Source of the DNA: Calocera cornea HHB12733
Taxonomy: Eukaryota > Basidiomycota > Dacrymycetes > Dacrymycetales > Dacrymycetaceae
Direction: 5' to 3'
Assembly: GCA_001632435.1 (NCBI GenBank)
Contig: KV423943.1
Location: 1-64,000, forward strand
Length of the DNA: 64,000 bases
In this document: positions 57,386 through 64,000 of the stretch, in pieces
How positions within the stretch are numbered: the stretch's first letter is position 1
Layout of the letters: each line of letters opens with the position of its first letter
Position numbers and translations under genes: made by a program
Notes under the pieces: model-generated
What the model saw: the letters and a program-made list of their open reading frames with translations, nothing else
Told to the model about the DNA's origin: nothing
Databases searched by the model: none

Positions 57386-59189
57386 TCAGAGAATCCAGCG
57401 GAAGGACGGATGGCTCGGGCCCTCGTGCAGGACCTCCGTGGACACGTCCTCGACCTTGAGGGTGAGGCCCTGCTCGCTGTCCCTGCGCCTGTTGTCAAAC
57501 ACCATCCATAAGCCGAGGAGGAGGGTGGACAGGAGCCCGAGGCCGCCGAAGGCGGCGGTGGTGCCCAGGGCAGGGATGTAGTTGGGCGCGTCCTGCGGGA
57601 GGAAGATGTTTGACGAGACGACGCCCATGAGGTTCGCGATGGGCACGGCGATGGAGGTGAGGGCGCTGCGGCGGCCCTCGCTGGGCGTGTTGTTGTTGTA
57701 CCACGTGGAGAGGATGACGGAGGGGGCGGAGGTGCCCATGCACATGAGGAAGGTGGCAAAGTAGGCGAGCTGCAGGTTGTGCAGCACGTCGATCGTCGCG
57801 TAGATGATGAAGCCGACGAGGGGGAAGCAGAAGCCGAGGGCGATGTAGGGGAAGCGGATGCGGGTGAGGTCGGAGGCAAAGGCCAGGATCAGCAGCATCA
57901 CCGCGCCCACGACGTTCGGCGCGACCGTGTACAGGTTCGTCTTGACTGTGTCGTATCCCAGGCGGGCGACGATCTGGGGCAGGAAGAGGGAGACGGACTG
58001 GAGCGGGACGCCGAGCGTGAGGTCGATCCAGATCCACACCCAGGCGACGGGGTGCTTGAGCACGCGGAGCGAGTCGCGCACGGAGAGCTTCTCGCCGACG
58101 ATGGCGGAGGAGTCGTGCTGGATGCGCTGGAAGGCGAGCTCGCGCTCCTGTGGCGAGAGGAAGGCTGCGCGCGCGGGGCTGTACGGCAGCACGAAGAAGG
58201 CGAAGAGGGACCAGAGGAGGGAGGCGGCGCCCTCGATGATGAACAGGTAGCGCCAGGGGTAGATGGACGAGTTCTGGATCTGGAAGACGCCGAAGGCCAG
58301 CAGGCCCGAGAACGCGTTGGCGATGTTGGACGCGGCGTAGAAGATGGCCAGGCGCCGCGCGAGCTCGCCACGCCGGTAGAAGGTCGTGAGGTAGTAGATG
58401 ACCAGGGGGAAGAAGGCGCCCTCGGCCATGCCGAGGAACCAGCGCAGGGTCATCATCCCGGCCTACGAAGACAGCGTGAGCATCCCCGCTCGGCCCCGTT
58501 GCACTGCGCTCGGCAGGCCGAGCACGCACGAAATTCTGCGCAGCAGCAGACAGCAGGGTCATGACGCCAAAGACGAACATGAGGAGCGGCAGCACGCGGC
58601 TCGGCCCGTACGCCTTGCCCGCGAGCGTGATAGGGAAGGCGAAGACGACGTAGGGGATGAAGAAGAGCGAGAGGAGGTCGTTGTACTGGTTCCCCACGAA
58701 GCCGAGGTCCACGTCCATCCCTGCGGTGTGTTGTCAGAGGCTGGGATGGGAGCGCTGGACCGGCGGCGGGCGGCGTGAGCTGGGAAGGAGCGTACCGTCT
58801 GTTTTGGCATTCCCTAGGTTGCCCTTGTCGATGCTGTTGAAGAGGTACATTCTGCGCTGCCATCAGCCCAGCCCTCCTGCACCCACAGCCCCCCAAGCAC
58901 TCACATAGCCAGCACGGGCCTATCCCCCCCGTCAGCATTTCCCACGCCCACACGAGGCGGGCAAGACTCACAGGATACATAAATCGAGCTTGCGGCAGAT
59001 GCGGCGCTCCATGACGGCGTCGATGACGCGGGCCGAGTGCTTCATCTCGCCCACGCTGCCTAGCGGGCCCATGGGCCGGTCGGCGGCCTCGTCCACCTCG
59101 AGCGCTTTGCTCTCCCCGCGGGCGCCGCGGGAGGGCAGGCGCTTGAGGTCGTGGTCGCCGTCGAGGGAGGGGGTGTGGGTGTCAGACAT
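57386..59189 (-). CDS. MFS transporter, anion:cation symporter (allantoate permease) type, copy 2
   Basis: This is the dispersed paralogue of 38476-40117 (18 kb away, same strand), with the same 12-TM layout and unknown substrate. It starts at ATG 59189 (MSDTHTPSLDGDHDLKRL). Blocks: MYLFNSIDKGNLGNAKTDG, VDLGFVGNQYNDLLSLFF, LRWFLGMAEGAFFPLVIYYL, FYRRGELARRLAIFYAA, TWYNNNTPSEGRRSA, and the C-terminus VSTEVLHEGPSHPSFRWIL. Compared with copy 1 it has an extra intron that leaves a 15-nt exon at 58919-58905 encoding the PVLA segment. Codon use is more GC-rich than in copy 1. It is divergent from COX10. Confidence 0.87.
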
Positions 59190-59732
59190 GGTGAGGGGGA
59201 TGTAGTCTGCCTGTTGCGGTCGTGCGCGGCTCAGCCAGGTCCAGGGGGAGGGCGGGGGCGGGGTATAAGAGGTGGTGGAGGGGGAGGGGAGCATGCTCCC
59301 CTGGGCGGGGGTGATGTGTGGCCGTTATCGCACTGGGTGCGGAAGGGGAGGAGAAGCGGCCAGCTGGGAGTGTGTGAGTGTGGGGAGCATATGCTCGCCC
59401 TGTGCTCGAGTGTATGACGCCGGACGAGCGGGGATTCGCGAAGGCGGCAGTTCAAGGTGGGAGCGGGCCTATCCCCCTCCGTCCTTATCAATACGCCACA
59501 GATTGTGTGCCTACGCCGGCCCCACCGCGTTGGCCGCTTCACACGATGCTGGCCTCGTTCGGATTTGGACAATGAATCTAGTTGGGTTCCGGGCCGTTCC
59601 CAGGGGACCCAAGTCAGTCACGGAGTTAAGCCGGGGCGGTGGCGGTGACTCCGGGCGTTAACGCCGATGACCCTTCGTGCGGCCAGACGACGACTCGAGG
59701 GAGTTCACCCTGCTCGACGCCGTGCACACCGA
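59190..59732. promoter_or_regulatory. Divergent promoter region of transporter copy 2 and COX10
   Basis: This stretch of 543 bases lies between opposite-strand starts. A GTATAAG TATA-like sequence lies near 59260 on the plus strand. No other gene is seen. Confidence 0.4.
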
Positions 59733-61296
59733 TGGACCTCCGCCTCTTCCTCCGCACCGCCCGCCTCTGCGCCNNNNNNNNNNNNNNNNNNNNNNNNNNN
59801 NNNNNNNNNNNNNNNNNNNNNNNNNNNNNNNNNNNNNNNNNNNNNNNNNNNNNNNNNNNNNNNNNNNNNNNNNNNNNNNNNNNNNNNNNNNNNNNNNNCC
59901 ACACAACCCCGCCGCCCCCTCCGCCCTGCGCACCGCCCTCGGCCACACCTACTTCTCCGACAACGCCCGCTGGGGAGACGCCGTCCTCCTTGCCGGCCTC
60001 ACCCAGGGGACCCAGGCGGAGGAGCGCGAGCTCGAGCTCGAGGCCCGGCTGGGGCCTGCGCGGGGAGGCCGGCAGACGCTGCCGCTGCCCCGCGGTCCCC
60101 CACCCCAATCAAGTTCAACACCAACACCAACACCAACAGCACCGTCCTCGCCCCTCCAACTCGACGGCTACAAGGCGTATCCGCCGCTGACCCCGTCCCG
60201 CCTCCTGCGCATCTACACCCAGCTCTCAAAGGCCCGCCTCACGACCCTCATCGTCCTCACCGCCATGTCCGGCGTCGCGCTCTCCCCGCTCCCCGCGACG
60301 GTGCCCGTCCTCCTGTGCACCGCGCTCGGCACGTTCCTCTGCTCCGCCTCTGCAAACACCTTCAACCAGCTCAGCGAGTCGCCCTTCGACGCGCAGATGG
60401 TCCGCACCCGCGCCCGCCCGCTCGTCCGGCGCCTCATCTCCCCCGCCCACGCAGCCCTCTTCGGCGCCCTCACCGGCACGGCGGGCATCGGCCTCCTCTG
60501 CCTCTGCGTCAACCCGCTCACCGCCGCCCTGGGCGCATTCAACATCTGGCTGTACGCGGGCGCGTACACGCCCCTCAAGCGCCTCTCCCCCGTCAACACC
60601 TGGGTCGGCGCCCTCGTCGGCGCCATCCCGCCCGTGATGGGCTGGACAGCCTGCGGGGGGTCCCTCCTCCCCAGCGCGCTGCACCCACTCACCCTGCACC
60701 TGCCCACCCTCCTCACCTCGCTCACCACGCCCGAGCCGAACGCGCTCATCGCCGCCGAGCCGAGCATCCTCCCGCTCTCGACGGCGGTCGACGGGCTGAC
60801 CGCGTCCGACAACCCCCTCGCCGCCCTGGCCCTCTTCGCCCTCCTCTTCTCCTGGCAGTTCCCGCACTTCAACCCCCTCGCCCACCTCACGCGCGACGGC
60901 TACGCCCGCGCGGGGTACCACATGCTCGCCCTCACCGACCCGAAGCACAACGCGATGGTGTCCCTGCGGCACGCGACGCTCCTCTTCCCCATCTGCGCGC
61001 TGCTCGTCCCGCTCTCGGGGCTCACGGGCTGGGCATTTGCTCTCACCAGCCTCCTCCCGAATGCCTACTGCTGGCGCGCCGCCAGGCGCTGGTTCCTCGC
61101 TGTCGACGCCGGCAGGCCGAGCGAGAAGGAGGCTAGGGCGCTCTGGACCACCTGTCTCTGGTACTTGCCCGTCATTCTCGGCCTCATGATGCTCCATAAG
61201 AGGGAGAGCTGGTGGGCCGAGTGGTTTGCGGGGATGGGCAAGGGCAAGGAGGCGGAGCAGCAGCAGCAGCAGCAGCAGCAGGAGAAGGCTGTATAG
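59733..61296 (+). CDS. COX10: Protoheme IX farnesyltransferase (mitochondrial)
   Basis: Cox10 converts heme B to heme O for cytochrome c oxidase, in the mitochondrial inner membrane. Reading from 59733 (MDLRLFLRTARLCA, plausible targeting sequence) runs into 125 unknown bases, then continues to TAG 61294-61296. The start and the frame across the gap are therefore provisional. Prenyltransferase motifs: SKARLTTLIVLTAMSG, SANTFNQLSESPFDAQMVRT with RARPL (NxxxDxxxD-like), YTPLKRLSPVNTWVGALVGA, and SWQFPHFNPLAHLTRDGY. About eight TM segments are visible. An insert with TPEPNALIAAEPS follows the third helix pair. The C-terminus has a poly-Gln run (eight residues) encoded by CAG repeats at about 61257-61281. 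Confidence 0.88.
59774..59898. other. Assembly gap (125 N)
   Basis: A run of 125 Ns sits between the COX10 N-terminal codons and the rest of the gene. The gap length may be arbitrary. Confidence 0.99.
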
Positions 61297-61547
61297 AGTG
61301 AGCAGGGGCGGGGAGCGACGGCAGTGTGCGGCCCGCAGGAGGCGGGGGAGTGAAGTGCACGAGGTACCAGGTAAAACGGAGGCCGCGTCTGGGGCGCTCC
61401 ACTCTGCATAATATGGCATCACAACTTGATGTCCACCTGCGTGCCGTTCCGAGCCGCATAGACGTACTTCGGTCCAGATTCTGATTGAGAGCGACAATCC
61501 GCATTAAATACACACACTGCAATAGCATGTAGCATGCACACCGCTCC

Positions 61548-62525
61548 TCACTTGCCCCTCCCCGCCATCTTCTCCCGCCTAGCCTTCTTCATCGCCTCCA
61601 ACCTCGCTTTCAAGCTCTCCACCCGCTCGTCCGCCTCCTCCTGCGCCCGCTCCTCGTCAAGAATCCGATCCATGATCAGCTCCTTCTCCTCCCGCTCCTT
61701 CCGCACCCGCTTCGCCTCCTCCGTCTCCTCCTCCCGGGGCGCCTCGCCAGACGCAGTCTGCACAGCCCTGTTCGCCGCCCGCCGCGGGGCCGCCGGCTCC
61801 GCACCAGCCACACTCGCGGCTGTACCGGGAGGGCCGGGGAGAGGGACAGACTCGGGGAACCCCTGCGGCAGCGCGGGCGCCGCCAGCTCCGGCTCGGCGA
61901 ACACCGTCGCGCGCGCGAAGGCGTCGTCCTGCGCAGCCGCAGCCGCAGCCGGGGGCGGGGCCGGGGGGGCGAGCACGTCGCGCATGAAGCTGTCGAATTC
62001 GAGGTCGAGGGCGGAGGGCTCTGCTGGGGGCAGGGAGGGCGCGGCGGGCGCAGGCAGTGGGGCAGCGTCTTCTTCCTCTTCCGGTGTTGCTTCTCGGGGT
62101 GCTGGGGCGCGTGACGCGTCGGAGAAGAACCCCGCGGGAAACCGACCTTTCGCACCGTGCGTCGTCGTTGTCGGCGGTGGGGAGGCGCCCGCATCGTGCA
62201 TCTCCACGTCCTCCTCCTCCTGCATAACCCGCCGCCTCTTCTCCCCCCTCTCCCCCTCCTCCTCCAGGCCCAGCGCCCCCTCCTTCCGCTTCCCAACCGC
62301 CCTCCGCTCCCGCTCCGCCTCCCGCTCCGCCTCCCCCCTCAGCGCCGCCGCCCTCTTCCGGTGCGCCTTGCTCCCCACATGCCCCTCCCACGCGCGCGGC
62401 TGCACCGCCGTCCCGCAGGCGAGGCAGCGCAGTGACCCGGCGGCGGAGTAGGCGGCGAGCGGGTGGGCGATGCGCGTGCTGGTCGACTGCTGGTGCGAGC
62501 GCAGGAGCGAGCGGACGTCCGCCAT
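61548..62525 (-). CDS. ZNF830/CCDC16-like zinc-finger coiled-coil protein, 325 aa
   Basis: This is a single-exon nuclear protein. Relatives (ZNF830, Omcg1) are linked to pre-mRNA splicing and DNA-damage response. The N-terminus MADVRSLLRSHQQ ... IAHPLAAYSAAGSLRC is family-typical. One C2H2 finger of matrin/U1 type lies at about residues 34-56 (CLACGTAVQPRAWEGHVGSKAHRKR). The middle is acidic and Pro/Ala-rich. A Glu/Arg/Lys-rich coiled coil covers about residues 270-320. ATG 62525 is the only start that keeps the conserved N-terminus. Confidence 0.85.
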   Translation of the reverse strand: MADVRSLLRSHQQSTSTRIAHPLAAYSAAGSLRCLACGTAVQPRAWEGHVGSKAHRKRAAALRGEAEREAERERRAVGKRKEGALGLEEEGERGEKRRRVMQEEEDVEMHDAGASPPPTTTTHGAKGRFPAGFFSDASRAPAPREATPEEEEDAAPLPAPAAPSLPPAEPSALDLEFDSFMRDVLAPPAPPPAAAAAAQDDAFARATVFAEPELAAPALPQGFPESVPLPGPPGTAASVAGAEPAAPRRAANRAVQTASGEAPREEETEEAKRVRKEREEKELIMDRILDEERAQEEADERVESLKARLEAMKKARREKMAGRGK

Positions 62526-62884
62526 CGTTGGTCGGTGGGCGTGCCGGTGTGGGTGTGACTAGCCAGGTCGGGCGAGCAGCCAGCCAAATGAAAGATTGCC
62601 TCCGGCACGTGCACGCACAAGCGTCGCGCGTTTATCCTCTTTCCAACCACTGCCTGCTCTTTCTTGGGCTTAGAGTCATCTCATACAAGCAAATATCTGT
62701 CTATTGCCCTCTCAATCGGATGAGATCCGCGAAATTCGCTTGCCTATGCTGCTTATTAAGACGACAAATGCTTTGATTTTGCTATACTACGACACTGAGT
62801 TGAGCTGATATTACAGTTTTGCGAGGCATATGGGAAAGATCGTGTTGAACTTCGACGCAGAGAGACCCAAATGAGACTGCACGC
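62526..62884. other. Intergenic region
   Basis: This holds the promoter of the ZNF830-like gene and the 3' flank of the Hsp20 gene (359 bases). The segment near the Hsp20 stop is AT-rich. No gene is seen. Confidence 0.4.
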
Positions 62885-63484
62885 TTAATCGATCCGGACC
62901 TTCGTGTCTTGCGCGCTGATGAGCTGAGGCAGATTGAGGGTCAGCACACCATGATCGAGCTTGGCGGTGATCTTGCTGCCATCAACCGGCTTGGGGAACG
63001 TGAACGAGCGGCTGAACGTCGACTGGTAGGTCGATTCGCCCGCCGCCGCCTGCTCGCCAGCTTTCTCCACCTCCTTCTTTCCCGTGGTAGCGACCGTGCC
63101 CTGGGAAGCCTTCGACTCCTTCGCAGGGGCCTCGCCCTCCTTGTGCTCGGTGATGCTACCCTGCGGCTGCGGGTTGGTCGGGCTGCGGCGGAAAGTATGC
63201 CCCTCGATAGTGAGCGTCCTTCCACCCTCGCTGACGCGCACGTCGAGGTCCTCCTTCCTCACCCCCGGAAGCTCAGCCTCAACCACATACTGATTTCCGT
63301 CCTCGCTGAGATGGCAGGGCGGCGTGCGCACGGTTGCGAGGTCGCGGAATGCCTGGTCCGCCGCTTGCAGCAGGCTCTGCTGCTGCCGCCAGAGGGCGTC
63401 GAATGGGTCTTGCCGGCGGCGAGGGGCCACCAGCCAGTCGTCGGAGAAGAAGGGGTCGTTGAATACGCTGCGGATGAGAGACAT
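62885..63484 (-). CDS. Small heat-shock protein (Hsp20/alpha-crystallin), 199 aa
   Basis: This is an ATP-independent holdase chaperone in the cytosol. It is a single exon starting MSLIRSVFNDPFF. The alpha-crystallin domain begins near residue 58 (LSEDGNQYVVEAELPGVRKEDLDVRV, with GRTLTIEGH). It ends with GVLTLNLPQLISAQ, the conserved GVLTL motif. A Lys/Glu/Ala-rich insert of about 45 residues (GSITEHKEGEAPAKE ... AGEQAAAGES) splits the domain, as in several basidiomycete Hsp20 proteins. The short C-terminal extension ends KVRID. Confidence 0.92.
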   Translation of the reverse strand: MSLIRSVFNDPFFSDDWLVAPRRRQDPFDALWRQQQSLLQAADQAFRDLATVRTPPCHLSEDGNQYVVEAELPGVRKEDLDVRVSEGGRTLTIEGHTFRRSPTNPQPQGSITEHKEGEAPAKESKASQGTVATTGKKEVEKAGEQAAAGESTYQSTFSRSFTFPKPVDGSKITAKLDHGVLTLNLPQLISAQDTKVRID

Positions 63485-63584
63485 TGCTGGTGATGTCGTG
63501 TGTAGGTGTAGGTGTGGATGCGCGGGAATGATGAGCTTGATGTGTGTGTTCTGTGCTGAGGACTACGAGCGAGATAGCCCCTGC

Positions 63585-63625
63585 TTATATACCCTCACCC
63601 CTCCTGCAAAGCGAAATATCTAGAA
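63585..63625 (-). promoter_or_regulatory. Hsp20 promoter: TATA box and putative heat-shock element
   Basis: On the minus strand a TATATAAG sequence lies about 105 bp upstream of the Hsp20 start codon. Just beyond it, GAA-AT-ATC-TA-GAA (63613-63625, read on plus) approximates the GAAnnTTCnnGAA heat-shock element with one arm mismatched. TCTAGAA recurs near 63744. This is pattern recognition only. Confidence 0.5.
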
Positions 63626-64000
63626 ATGCGAGAACCACTCTCCATTTGACGTCAAGTCACAAGATCGCAGCGCAACGAAGGTGGTTTTCCTTACTAGGGA
63701 GGCGGACCGTAGGGATGACATTGGAGCACGTGACGCCGAAAAGTCTAGAACTCGGCAAGCGGACCAATCACGCGTTCGGTCTGGATCGAAATGGTAGGAC
63801 ACGACCCTGCAGTCGGCGAAAGCCGCCGTTGCGCAGTGCTCTTAGTGTACGTGGTTCGCTAGCGAGTGCGTCGGATCTTTAGCGATTGGATGGTGTGGAA
63901 CTCGTCGAAGGCGTATACTGCGCTTTGAGTCACGTGATCGCTTACCGACACGTCATAACACCCGCGCGCGGCCTGACAGACTGCCATCTTCATAACGGTC
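63626..64000. other. Right edge, no gene seen
   Basis: This is upstream sequence beyond the Hsp20 promoter. No open frame here has recognisable content. Confidence 0.4.

Noticed and set aside
60226..61497. 423-residue open frame antisense to COX10
   Set aside because: Shadow of the prenyltransferase; its composition is Glu/Arg/Gly low complexity without motifs.

Overview
The window is nuclear DNA of a filamentous basidiomycete, most likely an Agaricomycete. Almost every gene is cut by short (about 45-110 nt) GT-AG introns, and coding regions are GC-rich. Gene content also fits: a Plavaka/Tnp2-like transposase, an Agaricomycete-type alpha-kinase fragment, an F-box protein and a membrane-protein pair of an Agaricomycete type. 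The assembly has one gap (125 Ns at 59774-59898, inside COX10).

Layout. 1-5480: a transposon-derived pair of tail-to-tail genes, a Tnp2-type transposase (+, entering from the left edge) and an unrecognised 516-aa gene (-). Six of their introns share a core of about 23 nt. 5480-6845: intergenic, with an 18-bp minisatellite. 6846-8245: polysaccharide deacetylase (+). 8427-9739: CobW-type GTPase (-), divergent from a SAS3/KAT6-type MYST histone acetyltransferase (10046-14344, +). 15082-19018: two tandem paralogous secreted/single-pass membrane proteins (-). 19497-19965: a 469-bp MITE. 20237-25776: DJ-1/PfpI protein, F-box protein and an MFS transporter (all -). 26085-32090: a tandem duplication carrying two Gfo/Idh/MocA oxidoreductases (-). 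Its second copy is interrupted downstream by a 1,164-bp TIR element that carries an alpha-kinase fragment.

32233-37110: ERG28 (+), a Med19-like subunit (-) and NCS2/CTU2 (+). 37722-37930: a tRNA-Arg(UCG) gene with an intron, plus an upstream half-tRNA remnant. 38476-43749: anion:cation-symporter-type MFS transporter (-), divergent from peroxisomal FOX2 (+). 43967-46567: uridine kinase (+) and a small RRM protein (-). 47428-50010: a large intronless LRR protein. 50518-52524: MFS sugar transporter (-). 54092-57212: SARAF-like protein and a monocarboxylate-type MFS transporter (both +). 57386-59189: a second symporter gene, paralogous to 38476-40117, divergent from COX10 (about 59733-61296, +). 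61548-63484: ZNF830/CCDC16-like protein and an Hsp20 chaperone (both -).

Most of the window is housekeeping sequence: chromatin and transcription (MYST HAT, Med19), tRNA supply and thiolation (tRNA-Arg, NCS2), sterol, heme and fatty-acid metabolism (ERG28, COX10, FOX2), pyrimidine salvage and transport. The accessory parts are the left transposon, the MITE, the duplicated oxidoreductase block with its gene-carrying insertion, and the multigene transporter and membrane families. Exon joins were made by eye from splice consensus and frame. Where exon lengths are given they sum to a multiple of three.
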